64,000 nucleotides of DNA from Micromonospora sp. AMSO31t (lineage in GTDB: Bacteria > Actinomycetota > Actinomycetes > Mycobacteriales > Micromonosporaceae): positions 1 to 64,000 of the forward strand of contig NZ_WBKT01000016.1 of the NCBI RefSeq assembly GCF_008868175.1, read 5' to 3'. The notes below the pieces were generated by a model. The model made no database searches and was not told where the DNA came from. It saw nothing but the letters and a program-made list of their open reading frames with translations. How positions within the stretch are numbered: the first letter of the stretch is position 1; each line of letters begins with the position of its first letter. A program made the translations under genes and the position numbers. Shown here in pieces: positions 25,977 to 34,362 of the stretch.

Positions 25977-26456
25977 GTGACCGATCCCAGGGCGGCCGTG
26001 GCGGCGGTGGTGGACCCGGAGATCCGGGTCGTCACCATCGACGAGCTGGGCATCCTGCGGTCGGTCGACGAGGACCCGGGCACCGGCCGGGTCGTCGTCA
26101 CCATCACCCCCACCTACACGGGCTGCCCGGCCATGGACGTGATCCGGGCGGACATCCGCCGCGCGCTCACCGCCGCCGGCCACCCGGACGCCGAGGTCCG
26201 GACGGTCTACGCCCCGGCGTGGAGCACCGACTGGATCTCCGAGGGCGGCCGGGCCAAGCTGTCCGCCGCCGGCATCGCCCCGCCCGCGCCGGCCGCGCGG
26301 GACGGCGGCGTCGTCGCGCTGACCCTGTCCGTCCGCTGCCCGCGCTGCGGCTCCCCGGAGACCGAGCAGGTCAGCCGGTTCGGGTCCACCGCGTGCAAGG
26401 CCCTGTGGCGCTGCCGCTCCTGCTCCGAACCCTTCGACCACCTGAAGGCGCTGTGA
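25977..26456 (+). CDS. paaD: Phenylacetyl-CoA epoxidase maturation protein PaaD
   Basis: A 159-residue protein with a DUF59/SufT-like N-terminal domain (VVDPEIRVVTIDELGILR, TYTGCPAMDVI) and a C-terminal zinc-ribbon-like module with CPRCGS and CRSCSEPF. PaaD is needed for epoxidase activity and probably assists iron or Fe-S assembly, possibly for PaaE. GTG 25977 follows AAAGGTGG by 5-6 nt; GTG 25968 lies inside that site. Confidence 0.92.
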   Translation: MTDPRAAVAAVVDPEIRVVTIDELGILRSVDEDPGTGRVVVTITPTYTGCPAMDVIRADIRRALTAAGHPDAEVRTVYAPAWSTDWISEGGRAKLSAAGIAPPAPAARDGGVVALTLSVRCPRCGSPETEQVSRFGSTACKALWRCRSCSEPFDHLKAL

Positions 26457-27589
26457 CTGTCACGATCACCCGCCCGGTCCGCCGCCGGCCGGCCTTCCAC
26501 CCGCTGCCCGTCGCCGCCGTCGACCGGCTCACCGACGACGCCGTGGCGATCACGTTCGCCGTGCCCGAGGAGCTGCGGGAGATGTTCGCGTTCTCCGCCG
26601 GCCAGCACCTCACCGTGCGGCTTCCCGCCGGAGGCGGGCTCACCGGCTCCGCCGGTGACGGCGGGGCGGACGTGCGGCGGTCGTACTCGATCTGCTCGAC
26701 TCCCGACGAGCTGGCCCGGCACGGCCGGCTGCGGATCGGGGTGCGGGAGGTTCCCGGCGGCGCCTTCTCCGCGTACGCGTGCGGCGCCCTGCGCGGCGGC
26801 GACACCGTCGAGGTGCTGCCCCCGCTCGGGAACTTCACCTCCGCGTTCACCCCGGACCGGGTCCGCCACTACGGCGCGGTGGTCGCCGGCTCCGGCATCA
26901 CCCCGGTGCTCTCGCTGGTCGCGACCGCGCTGTCCGTCGAGCCGGCCAGCACCTTCACCCTGGTGTACGGCAACCGCACGGCGAACACGGTGATGTTCGC
27001 CGAGGAGCTGGCCGACCTGAAGGACCGGTGGCCGACCCGGCTGCACCTGGTCCACGTGCTCTCCCGGGAGATGGGCGAGTCCGCGCTGCTCTCCGGGCGG
27101 ATCGACGCCGACCGGCTGACCCGGCTGCTCGACACCGTCGTCCCCGGCGAGGCGATCGAGGAGTGGTTCCTCTGCGGCCCGTACGGGATGGTGGTCGACG
27201 CCAAGGCGGTCTTCGCCGACCGGGGCGTGGCCGACTCGGCCGTGCACGCCGAGCTGTTCCACGTCGACGCCCCGCCGGAGCCGGTCCGCCGCCCGTCCGA
27301 CGAGCCCGGCACCGGCGCCGAGGTGACGATCGTGCTGGACGGGCGCTCGTCGAGCTTCACGATGGGCCACGACGAGCGGGTGCTGGACGCCGCCCTCAAG
27401 GTCCGGGGCGAACTGCCCTACGCCTGCAAGGGCGGGGTCTGCTCGACCTGCAAGGCCAAGGTGGTCGCCGGCGAGGTGACCATGGCCCGCAACTACGCGC
27501 TGGAGCCGGACGAGGTGGCCGCCGGCTACGTCCTGACCTGCCAGTCCAGCCCGGTCACCGACAAGCTCACGGTCGACTACGACGCCTGA
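26453..27589 (+). CDS. paaE: Phenylacetyl-CoA epoxidase reductase PaaE
   Basis: A 378-residue oxidoreductase: an FAD-binding domain with RRSYSICS, an NAD(P)H-binding domain (AGSGITPVLSL and EWFLCGPYGMV), and a C-terminal 2Fe-2S ferredoxin domain with CKGGVCSTCKAK and a later Cys (LTCQSS). It passes electrons from NADPH to the PaaA di-iron centre. The GTG overlaps the paaD stop (GTGA). The operon ends here; paaG, paaZ, paaJ and paaK are not in the window. Confidence 0.95.
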   Translation: MTVTITRPVRRRPAFHPLPVAAVDRLTDDAVAITFAVPEELREMFAFSAGQHLTVRLPAGGGLTGSAGDGGADVRRSYSICSTPDELARHGRLRIGVREVPGGAFSAYACGALRGGDTVEVLPPLGNFTSAFTPDRVRHYGAVVAGSGITPVLSLVATALSVEPASTFTLVYGNRTANTVMFAEELADLKDRWPTRLHLVHVLSREMGESALLSGRIDADRLTRLLDTVVPGEAIEEWFLCGPYGMVVDAKAVFADRGVADSAVHAELFHVDAPPEPVRRPSDEPGTGAEVTIVLDGRSSSFTMGHDERVLDAALKVRGELPYACKGGVCSTCKAKVVAGEVTMARNYALEPDEVAAGYVLTCQSSPVTDKLTVDYDA

Positions 27590-27600
27590 CGGCACGCCGG

Positions 27601-27634
27601 GTGCCGGTCCCCGCCCGCACGCGAGGACCGGCAC
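27601..27634. terminator. Hairpin terminator after the paa operon
   Basis: GTGCCGGTCC (27601-27610) pairs perfectly with GGACCGGCAC (27625-27634). It lies between paaE and a convergent gene. Confidence 0.75.
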
Positions 27635-27647
27635 GCCGCGGTGACCG

Positions 27648-28325
27648 TCAGCGGTTCGCGCCGAGGCAGAGCACCAGTTCCTGCGATCCGTCCCGCTGGG
27701 TGTAGGCGGCGACCGCGCCGGAGAACCGCTCGCACCGGGCGTCGTCCGTGGTGTCCTCGATCTTGCCGACGACGACGTAGGCGGCCGACTGGTCGCCGCA
27801 GTCGACGACGTTGACGAACGGGTCGGTGCTCAGGCCGGAGGCGCTGACGCAGGCGCCGACATCGGCGTAGGACGGGTCGGTGGAGATCGACCAGCCCACG
27901 GCGAAGGCGATCGCCACGGGTATGCCGAGACCCAGCACCGCCGCCCGCCGGAACACCGGCTTGCCCGGCGTCGCGGGCGTGCCCGGAGCGCCCGGCACCG
28001 GCTCGCCGAGTCGGCCGAGCCGGACCCGGGTCACGAGGTTCCCGATGAGGAGCAGCGGCGTGATGATCATGGAGATGGGGCCCCACCAGCCCTGCCAGAG
28101 CGTCTTCGCGCTCAGGTCCCGGCAGAGGGCGATGCCGCACGACCGGCAGAACGGGCCGCGCTGGGTGAGGGTGCGCATGAGGAGGAGGAAGCCCTGGTGC
28201 CCGTGAAGGGTCCCCTTGATCGCGGGGACCGAGCCACAGCAGCGGCAGGTGAGGGTGGCGCCGGGCCAGGCCGCCGGCTGGGGCGCGGGCGGGACCTGTG
28301 GGGGATTGGCGAACGGTGCGGTCAC
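27648..28325 (-). CDS. Membrane protein with N-terminal zinc-ribbon-like cysteines
   Basis: A 225-residue protein with a Pro-rich leader, then CRCCG and CRSCGIALC, which could hold zinc. Two hydrophobic segments (about residues 80-100 and 125-145) follow, and a C-terminal extracytoplasmic domain has several Cys residues (VGACVS, VVDCGD, RCERF, VLCLG). The C-terminal pattern resembles LppU/SCO3897-like actinobacterial proteins, from memory only. The GTG at 28325 has AAGGAAGA upstream. Function is unknown. Confidence 0.7.
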   Translation of the reverse strand: MTAPFANPPQVPPAPQPAAWPGATLTCRCCGSVPAIKGTLHGHQGFLLLMRTLTQRGPFCRSCGIALCRDLSAKTLWQGWWGPISMIITPLLLIGNLVTRVRLGRLGEPVPGAPGTPATPGKPVFRRAAVLGLGIPVAIAFAVGWSISTDPSYADVGACVSASGLSTDPFVNVVDCGDQSAAYVVVGKIEDTTDDARCERFSGAVAAYTQRDGSQELVLCLGANR

Positions 28326-28404
28326 GATTCTTCCTTGATCGAAGTCTGAGAGCACCGCACGATAAGCCAGGACCGGCACATTCGTTGTCCCGCCGATGCG
28401 ACCC

Positions 28405-28426
28405 GTAGAACCAATCGTTCTACACT
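28405..28426 (+). promoter_or_regulatory. Operator and -10 of the toxin-antitoxin operon
   Basis: GTAGAAC (28405-28411) and GTTCTAC (28417-28423) form a perfect 7-5-7 palindrome. It overlaps TACACT (28421-28426), a -10 that ends 6 nt before the antitoxin ATG at 28433. This is the geometry expected for autorepression by an antitoxin, with a leaderless transcript. Confidence 0.72.
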
Positions 28427-28432
28427 TGGAGC

Positions 28433-28711
28433 ATGGAGCAGATCCCGGTCCGGGAACTGAACCAGCACACGAGCCGGGTGCTGGCTCGGGTGCGCGCGGG
28501 GGAGACGGTCGAGGTGACCGATCGTGGGCAGCCGATCGCCCGCCTCGTCCCGGTGCTGGCCGGCGACGCGCTCCTCGGCCGCCTGGTTGCCGAGGGGCGG
28601 GCGACTGCACCGACCGCGGCCGGGCCGATTCCGATGCCGCCGGTGCTCGGCGATCCCGCGGTGGACGTCGCGGCCGTCCTGGCGGACGCGCGGGACGAGG
28701 AGCGCTGGTGA
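28433..28711 (+). CDS. Phd/YefM-family antitoxin
   Basis: A 92-residue protein with the Phd fold at its N-terminus: IPVRELNQHTSRVLARVRAGETVEVTDRGQPIARLVP. This part binds DNA; the flexible C-terminal half (rich in Ala, Pro and acidic residues, ending DEERW) should wrap the toxin. It overlaps the downstream PIN toxin by 4 bp (GTGA). A palindrome covers its promoter, matching autoregulation. It could also be named VapB by its partner. Confidence 0.9.
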   Translation: MEQIPVRELNQHTSRVLARVRAGETVEVTDRGQPIARLVPVLAGDALLGRLVAEGRATAPTAAGPIPMPPVLGDPAVDVAAVLADARDEERW

Positions 28712-29118
28712 TCTATCTCGACTCGGCGGCGGTCATCAAGATGCTCAGACGCGAGGATGAGACGCCTGACCTGATCGCCTGGCTCAACGACCACGCCGGA
28801 GCGCCGCTCGTCTCGTCGGCGCTGGTCGAGGTCGAGGTACCGCGAGCGTTGCGTCGTGCCGCGCCGCAGGCGCTGGTCGGCGTCCCGTCGGTGCTGGGGC
28901 GGCTCTACCGGGTCGAGATCGACGCGGCGGTCCGGGCGGCGGCCGGTGCGTATGTTGAACCTCTGTTGCGCAGCCTGGACGCCATTCACCTCGCCACGGC
29001 GCAGGCCCTGGCCCGCCAGGCCGGGGCCGACTTCGTCGCGTTCGTCACCTACGACCGCCGACTGTTGGACGCCGCGAAGTCGGTCGGTCTTGCGGTGGCC
29101 AGTCCAGGAATGAACTGA
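28708..29118 (+). CDS. VapC-type PIN-domain ribonuclease toxin
   Basis: A 136-residue PIN-domain protein. Acidic metal-binding residues are visible: Asp in IYLDSAAVIK, Glu in ALVEVEV, Asp in LDAIHLATA and Asp in VTYDRRLLDAA. VapC toxins cut specific tRNAs or rRNA until neutralised by the antitoxin. The GTG overlaps the antitoxin stop, as in standard two-gene modules. Confidence 0.92.
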   Translation: MIYLDSAAVIKMLRREDETPDLIAWLNDHAGAPLVSSALVEVEVPRALRRAAPQALVGVPSVLGRLYRVEIDAAVRAAAGAYVEPLLRSLDAIHLATAQALARQAGADFVAFVTYDRRLLDAAKSVGLAVASPGMN

Positions 29119-29176
29119 GCCGGGCGGAGGCGTCACATCGGCGAACACCCCCGGTGGGGCCGGCGTCATACCGGCG

Positions 29177-29182
29177 TACCCT
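29177..29182 (+). promoter_or_regulatory. -10 hexamer TACCCT of mqnC, leaderless
   Basis: TACCCT ends 7 nt before the mqnC GTG at 29190, with no ribosome binding site between them. Confidence 0.5.
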
Positions 29183-29189
29183 CGGGGAC

Positions 29190-30380
29190 GTGACGGTGAG
29201 CCGGGAGATCGACGACATCCTGCAGCGCGGCGCGGACGGCGGGCGGATCACGCCCGAGGAGGCCCTGCTGCTCTACACCGAGGCGCCCTTCCACCCGCTG
29301 GGCGAGGCGGCGGACGCGGTGCGCCGGCGGCGCTACCCGGACAACATCGTCACGTACCTGATCGACCGCAACATCAACTACACGAACGTCTGCGTGACGG
29401 CGTGCAAGTTCTGCGCCTTCTACCGTGCCCCGAAGCACAAGGAGGGCTGGACCCACCCGACCGAGGAGATCCTGCGCCGCTGCGGCGAGGCGGTCGAGCT
29501 GGGCGCCACCCAGGTGATGCTCCAGGGCGGCCACCACCCGGACTACGGCGTGGCGTACTACGAGGAGCTGTTCTCCTCGGTGAAGCAGGCGTACCCGCAG
29601 CTCGTCATCCACTCGATCGGCCCGAGCGAGATCCTGCACATGGCCAAGGTCTCCGGAGTGAGCCTGGACGAGGCGATCGCCCGGATCAAGGCCGCCGGGC
29701 TGGACTCGATCGCCGGCGCGGGCGCCGAGATGCTGCCGGACCGGCCGCGCCGGGCCATCGCGCCACTCAAGGAGTCGGGTGCGCGCTGGCTGGAGGTCAT
29801 GGAGCTGGCACACCGGCAGGGCCTCGAATCGACCGCGACCATGATGATGGGCACCGGCGAGACCCACGCCGAGCGGATCGAGCACCTGCGGATGATCCGC
29901 GACGTGCAGGACCGCACCGGCGGCTTCCGCGCGTTCATCCCCTGGACGTACCAGCCGGAGAACAACCACCTGAAGGGCCGCACCCAGGCGACCACGCTGG
30001 AATACCTGCGGCTGGTCGCGGTGGCCCGGCTCTTCTTCGAGACGGTGCCGCACCTGCAGGCGTCGTGGCTGACCACCGGCAAGGACGTCGGCCAGCTCGC
30101 CCTGCACATGGGGGTGGACGACCTGGGCTCGATCATGCTGGAGGAGAACGTCATCTCCTCGGCCGGCGCCCGGCACCGTTCGAACCTGCACGAGCTGATC
30201 TCGATGATCCGCACCGCGGACCGCATCCCCGCCCAGCGGGACACCCTCTACAACCGGCTCGCGGTGCACCGGACCCCGGCCGACGACCCGAGCGACGACC
30301 GGGTGGTCTCGCACTTCTCCTCCATCGCCCTGCCGGGCGGCGGCGTCGGGAAGTCCCTCCCGCTGGTCGAGGCCAACTGA
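29190..30380 (+). CDS. mqnC: Cyclic dehypoxanthinyl futalosine synthase MqnC (radical SAM)
   Basis: A 396-residue radical SAM enzyme with CX3CX2C at Cys68, Cys72 and Cys75 (CVTACKFCAFYR). MqnC cyclises dehypoxanthine futalosine to form the second ring of the menaquinone naphthalene core. GATQVMLQGGHHPD and TATMMMGTGETHAERI match the family. GTG 29190 (MTVSREIDDI) is favoured over the frame's first start at 29154 because TACCCT lies 7 nt upstream. A hairpin 165 bp downstream ends the transcript. Confidence 0.94.
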   Translation: MTVSREIDDILQRGADGGRITPEEALLLYTEAPFHPLGEAADAVRRRRYPDNIVTYLIDRNINYTNVCVTACKFCAFYRAPKHKEGWTHPTEEILRRCGEAVELGATQVMLQGGHHPDYGVAYYEELFSSVKQAYPQLVIHSIGPSEILHMAKVSGVSLDEAIARIKAAGLDSIAGAGAEMLPDRPRRAIAPLKESGARWLEVMELAHRQGLESTATMMMGTGETHAERIEHLRMIRDVQDRTGGFRAFIPWTYQPENNHLKGRTQATTLEYLRLVAVARLFFETVPHLQASWLTTGKDVGQLALHMGVDDLGSIMLEENVISSAGARHRSNLHELISMIRTADRIPAQRDTLYNRLAVHRTPADDPSDDRVVSHFSSIALPGGGVGKSLPLVEAN

Positions 30381-30689
30381 CGCCGGTTCCATCGGGCGGG
30401 CGACCGGGTCGCCGGCCTCGGAGATAACAGGACGGCGGCGACCAGCGCGACCTCGGCCCGCGCGACGAGGCTGCCGGTTACGCTGTCGTCGTCCGCCGGA
30501 CGGCGTCCTCCATCGGCCCGCGAGGGTCGTTCACATAACGCACAGCAGCAGGGGCGGGATGGGTCACCATCCCGCCCCTGCTGTCTCTGTCTCTGCAGGG
30601 GACGGACGAATTGATCGATCAGGTTCTGGCGTGTCCCGACGTCGCTCCGGTAGCGTCCGTTCGTTCCGCAATCATCGGCACGTCCCGAG
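30381..30689. other. Intergenic region after mqnC
   Basis: It holds a 17-bp hairpin (30546-30583) and no convincing gene. The last 90 bp may be remnant promoter DNA of the truncated surface-protein gene that follows, including TAGCGT at about 30652. Confidence 0.5.
30546..30583 (+). terminator. Hairpin terminator after mqnC
   Basis: A 17-bp perfect stem, CAGCAGGGGCGGGATGG (30546-30562) against its complement at 30567-30583, with a GTCA loop. It is followed by a pyrimidine-rich TCTCTGTCTCTG stretch. Confidence 0.82.
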
Positions 30690-31730
30690 GTGGACAACAC
30701 CGGCGGCGCCGCCGACGCCAAGGACGTCCGGGTCACCGTGGAGACCAAGGGTCTCAAGCCGCGGAAGGTCGGCGTGGTGGTCCCCGAGGGCTGCGAGGTC
30801 GACGGCACCCGGTTCTCCTGCCTGCTCGGCGACCTGGCCGCCGGCACCACCGAGGACTTCGGCATCCCGCTCTTCTCCACGGGCGGCAAGGGCGCCGCGG
30901 GCACGCTGACGGTCAGCATCAGCGCGGCCACCGGGGATCCCGACCCGGAGAACAACACCGTCGAGCACGACATCACCGTCACCGCGCCCGGCTACGACCT
31001 CACCACGTGGGTGCAGGACGTGTACGCGGACGTGCAGGTCGACGGCGACGAGGCCGGGGAGTCCGGCCTGAAGGCGGTCAAGCCGGGGGAGACCGCCCCG
31101 CTGGACTGGGCCGTCTACAACGACGGCAGCCGCCGCGCCACGGGCATCGCGTACGGGATCACGCTGCCGGCCGGCGTCACCTTCGCCGAGCTGCCCGAGG
31201 GCTGCGTCGAGCAGGACCTGGGTGGCCTGCCCACGGCGTACTGCGAGGACGGTGGCGCGGTGCTGAAGCCGGGTGACTACTACACCGCCGGCGTCCGGGT
31301 GAAGGTCGGCGCGGACGTCACCGAGTCGGTGCTCCGCCCCGGCTTCGTGTTCGCCTCCGGGCTCGACGCCGCGTCCGGCGCGCCCGAGGAGGAGCCCCGA
31401 GTGGCCAGCTCGACGCAGCGGCGCACGTTCACCGAGACCGACGACGGCGACAACACGGCCCAGTTCGACGTCTTCGTCGACCAGACCACGCAGCCCACGC
31501 CGACCCCGACTCCGACCGCCGAGCCGACCCCGACCGGTGGCGCGACGGCGAGTCCCGCGCCGACCGAGGGTGGCGGTGCCGGCGGCGGCCTGCCGGTGAC
31601 CGGTGTGCAGGTCGGCCTCATCGGCGGCGTCGGTGGAGCCATCCTGCTGGCCGGCGGGGCGCTGCTGGTGCTCTCCCGCCGCCGGAAGGTGGTCCTGGTC
31701 ACGCCGGCCGACGAGCGGACCGGGGACTGA
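30690..31730 (+). pseudogene. LPXTG-type surface protein lacking its signal peptide (5' truncated)
   Basis: The 346-codon frame ends in a sortase signal: LPVTG, a hydrophobic helix (VGLIGGVGGAILLAGGALLVL) and a basic tail SRRRK. Before it are a Pro/Thr repeat (TPTPTPTAEPTPTGG) and beta-rich domains like those of DUF11-type wall proteins. No signal peptide exists: the frame opens after a stop 42 nt upstream, the only start is GTG 30690 in the middle of a strand-like sequence (EVDNTGGAADAKDVRV), and no ribosome binding site precedes it. The 5' end seems deleted. A sequencing or assembly break is the alternative. Confidence 0.6.
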
Positions 31731-31752
31731 CCGACCGACCTGGACAGCGAGC

Positions 31753-31781
31753 GGGCGGGGTGGGCGACCACCCCGCCCTTT
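31753..31781 (+). terminator. Intrinsic terminator
   Basis: GGGCGGGGTGG (31753-31763) pairs with CCACCCCGCCC (31768-31778) around a GCGA loop and is followed by TTT. It ends the surface-protein transcript before menG. Confidence 0.78.
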
Positions 31782-31829
31782 CGCGTACCCGGGAGGAGTC
31801 GGGCGCGGGTCGGCTGGCAGAGTGGAGGC

Positions 31830-32540
31830 GTGAGCCGTACCCCCCAGGGCCAGCGCGCCAGCCTGGACAAGCAGCCGCACGAGGTCGCCGCCATGTTCGA
31901 CGGCGTGGCCGCCCGCTACGACCTGACCAACACCGTGCTCTCCTTCGGGCAGGACCGGTTCTGGCGGCGGGCCACCCGGGCGGCGTTGGGGCTGCGTCCG
32001 GGCGAGCGGGTGCTGGACGTGGGCGCCGGCACCGGCGTCTCGACCGAGGAACTGGCGCACTCCGGGGCGTACGCGGTGGGCGCGGACCTGTCGCTCGGCA
32101 TGCTGCACGCCGGCAAGCGCACCCGGCCGGGGGTGCCGCTGCTGGCCGGGGACGCCCTGCGGCTGCCCTTCGCCGACGCCAGCTTCGACGCGGTCACCAT
32201 CTCCTTCGCGCTGCGCAACGTCAACGACACCGAGGCGGCGCTGCGTGAGCTGGCGCGGGTGACCCGGCCGGGCGGCCGGCTGGTGGTCTGCGAGTTCAGC
32301 ACCCCGGTCAACCCGGCCTTCCGCACCGTCTACCTGTCGTACCTCATGCGGTCGCTGCCGGCGGTGGCGCGCACGGTGTCGAGCAATCCCGACGCCTACG
32401 TCTACCTGGCCGAGTCCATCCGGGCCTGGCCGGACCAGGCGGCGCTGGCCGCCCGGATCGGCGCGTCCGGCTGGGGCCGGGTGGCCTGGCGCAACCTGAC
32501 CGGCGGCGTCGTGGCGCTGCACCGCGCGACCCGGGAGTGA
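31830..32540 (+). CDS. menG: Demethylmenaquinone methyltransferase MenG (UbiE family)
   Basis: A 236-residue class I methyltransferase with the SAM-binding motif [12 protein letters not shown] and UbiE signatures [12 protein letters not shown] near the N-terminus and SFALRNVND in the middle. It adds the ring methyl group in the last chemical step of menaquinone synthesis. GTG 31830 follows GGAGG closely, and CAGAGT at 31818-31823 may be a -10 for a leaderless start. It lies between mqnC and complex I genes. An intrinsic terminator follows. Confidence 0.92.
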   Translation: MSRTPQGQRASLDKQPHEVAAMFDGVAARYDLTNTVLSFGQDRFWRRATRAALGLRPGERVLDVGAGTGVSTEELAHSGAYAVGADLSLGMLHAGKRTRPGVPLLAGDALRLPFADASFDAVTISFALRNVNDTEAALRELARVTRPGGRLVVCEFSTPVNPAFRTVYLSYLMRSLPAVARTVSSNPDAYVYLAESIRAWPDQAALAARIGASGWGRVAWRNLTGGVVALHRATRE

Positions 32541-32546
32541 CCTCCG

Positions 32547-32566
32547 GGCCGGCAAACCGGCCTTTT
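32547..32566 (+). terminator. Intrinsic terminator after menG
   Basis: GGCCGG-CAAA-CCGGCC followed by TTTT. A short stem with a true T-run is uncommon in this GC-rich window. Confidence 0.85.
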
Positions 32567-32599
32567 CGTGAATATCCGTTTTAGGTCTACTTTGTCCCG

Positions 32600-32605
32600 T
32601 AAGCT
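32600..32605 (+). promoter_or_regulatory. -10 hexamer TAAGCT, leaderless
   Basis: TAAGCT ends 7 nt before the ATG at 32613, with only cytosines and one G between. It sits in an AT-richer pocket (32567-32605). Confidence 0.5.
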
Positions 32606-32612
32606 CGCCCCC

Positions 32613-32831
32613 ATGACGGGACCAGACCGAGCGACCACCGACGACGACGCGGCGGAACTGATCGCGCAGCTCCGGGATCTGGCCGGCGCGGATCCCGCCG
32701 ACGTCCGCCAGGTGGTCGCCGAGGTGCTGGCCGCACTCGACCGCGCGGCCGGCGGCGCGCTGCGCGACCACCTGCCGGAGGCGATCCGGCTCGACGCCGG
32801 CCTGGGGCCGGCCACCGCCGCCCGCTCCTGA
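32613..32831 (+). CDS. Small acidic helical protein, function unknown
   Basis: A 72-residue protein (MTGPDRATTDDDAAELIAQL at the N-terminus) that is acidic and likely all helical. A terminator upstream and a -10-like TAAGCT 7 nt before the ATG give it an independent leaderless transcript. The position between menG and the menJ-like gene hints at respiration, but I recognise no family. The codon pattern is typical of genes here, which supports it as real. Confidence 0.55.
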   Translation: MTGPDRATTDDDAAELIAQLRDLAGADPADVRQVVAEVLAALDRAAGGALRDHLPEAIRLDAGLGPATAARS

Positions 32832-32927
32832 CCGCCGCACGGGCTCCGGCCCGGCCTGTTTCCGCGAGTTAGGCCCCCCTCAGCGCATACAGGTGTAACG
32901 CCGGTCATAGACTCCAACCCGATCGGC

Positions 32928-32945
32928 TTGTGAAGCATTTCACGA
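32928..32945 (+). promoter_or_regulatory. Candidate Rex operator
   Basis: TTGTGAAGCATTTCACGA matches the actinobacterial Rex site TTGTGAA-N4-TTCACAA at 13 of 14 fixed positions and lies 20 bp before the reductase ATG (32966). TAGACT at 32908-32913 is a plausible -10 just upstream, which would place the site over the transcript start. Rex senses NADH/NAD+ and represses nuo in Streptomyces. Confidence 0.65.
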
Positions 32946-32965
32946 GCATGCGGGAGGAGGCGCGG

Positions 32966-34240
32966 ATGACCGCGGTGGAGAACGACGCCGACGTCATCGT
33001 CGTGGGCGCCGGTCCCGGAGGATCGGCGACGGCGTACCACTTGGCGCGGCACGGCGTACGCGTGCTGCTGCTGGAGAAGACCGAATTTCCCCGGGAGAAG
33101 GTCTGCGGCGACGGGCTCACGCCCCGGGCCGTGCGGCAGCTCATCCGGATGGGCGTGGACACCTCGCCCGAGGCCGGCTGGCTGCACAACAAGGGCCTCC
33201 GGGTGATCGGCGGCGGGGTACGCCTGGAACTGGACTGGCCCGACCTGGCCAGCTTCCCCAACTACGGCCTGGTCCGGACGCGGCTCGACTTCGACGACCT
33301 GCTCGCGCAGCGGGCCGTCGCCGCCGGGGCGAAGCTGCGGACCAGCGTCAACGTGCTGACTCCGGTGCTCGACGCGGACGACCGCGTGATCGGGGTGCAG
33401 GCCGAGGTGGGCCCGGACAAGGAGCCGGCCACCTTCCACGCGCCGCTCGTGGTCGCCGCCGACGGCGTATCCGGCCGCTTCCCCCTCGCCCTCGGGCTGG
33501 CCAAGCGGGAGGACCGGCCGATCGGCGTGGCGGTCCGCCGCTACTACCGCTCGCCCGCCAAGCACGACGACGACTACCTGGAGTCCTGGCTGGAGCTGCG
33601 GGCCAAGGGCAACGACGCGCTGCTGCCCGGCTACGGCTGGATCTTCGGCCTCGGCGACGGCCGGGTGAACGTCGGCCTTGGCGTGCTCAATTCCTCGTCG
33701 GCGTTCGGCAAGACGAACTACCGGCGGCTGCTCACCGACTGGCTGGCCAACACCCCCGAGGACTGGGGGATGACCGACGAGGCCAATGCGGAGGGGCCGA
33801 TCCTCGGCGCCGCGCTGCCCATGGGCTTCAACCGGGTCCCGCACTACACCCGCGGGGTCCTGCTGGTCGGCGACTCCGGCGGCATGGTCAACCCGTTCAA
33901 CGGCGAGGGCATCGCGTACGCCATGGAGTCCGGCGAGCTGGCCGCCGAGGTGGCGGTGCAGGCGCTGGCCCGACCGGCCGGCGCGGAGCGGGAGCGGGCG
34001 CTGCTGGCGTACCCGCAGGAGCTGAAGGCCCGCTTCGGCGGCTACTACCGGCTCGGCGGGATCTTCGTGAAGCTCATCGGCCGGCCCGAGGTCATGCGGA
34101 TGGCCACGAAGCACGGCATGCCGCACCCGATGCTCATGCGCTTCGTGCTCAAGCTGCTGGCCAACCTGACCGACCCCCGGGGCGGGGACGCCATGGACCG
34201 GGTCATCAACGCGATGACGAGGGTGGCACCCGCCGTGTAG
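32966..34240 (+). CDS. Geranylgeranyl reductase family flavoprotein, MenJ-like
   Basis: A 424-residue FAD protein with an N-terminal Rossmann motif VVGAGPGGSATAYHLA, the EKVCGDGLTPRAV block and a GDSGGMVNPFNGEGIAYAMESG motif of the GGR family. In mycobacteria MenJ saturates one isoprene unit of menaquinone; the same role is likely here given menG upstream and nuo downstream, though archaeal-type lipid reduction is possible. ATG 32966 has GGAGGAGG 5 nt upstream. nuoA starts 122 bp downstream, so readthrough into nuo is possible. Confidence 0.85.
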   Translation: MTAVENDADVIVVGAGPGGSATAYHLARHGVRVLLLEKTEFPREKVCGDGLTPRAVRQLIRMGVDTSPEAGWLHNKGLRVIGGGVRLELDWPDLASFPNYGLVRTRLDFDDLLAQRAVAAGAKLRTSVNVLTPVLDADDRVIGVQAEVGPDKEPATFHAPLVVAADGVSGRFPLALGLAKREDRPIGVAVRRYYRSPAKHDDDYLESWLELRAKGNDALLPGYGWIFGLGDGRVNVGLGVLNSSSAFGKTNYRRLLTDWLANTPEDWGMTDEANAEGPILGAALPMGFNRVPHYTRGVLLVGDSGGMVNPFNGEGIAYAMESGELAAEVAVQALARPAGAERERALLAYPQELKARFGGYYRLGGIFVKLIGRPEVMRMATKHGMPHPMLMRFVLKLLANLTDPRGGDAMDRVINAMTRVAPAV

Positions 34241-34308
34241 ACCACCGGTCCCGGCCCCCGGGACCGACAAAGATCGACCCCCGCCGTCGAGGTCGTGAGG
34301 GACGTGAA

Positions 34309-34314
34309 TAGTGT
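34309..34314 (+). promoter_or_regulatory. Possible -10 (TAGTGT) before nuoA
   Basis: An AT-richer stretch (34306-34322) with TAGTGT lies 49 bp before the nuoA ATG. No clear -35 is seen. Confidence 0.3.
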
Positions 34315-34362
34315 GATTTTCGCCAACCACCGAGGTCAGGGAAGGACGAGCAGGAGACAACG

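Noticed and set aside
34300-34330. Second Rex site directly before nuoA
   Set aside because: TGTGATTTTCGCC resembles only half of the consensus; the second half does not match.
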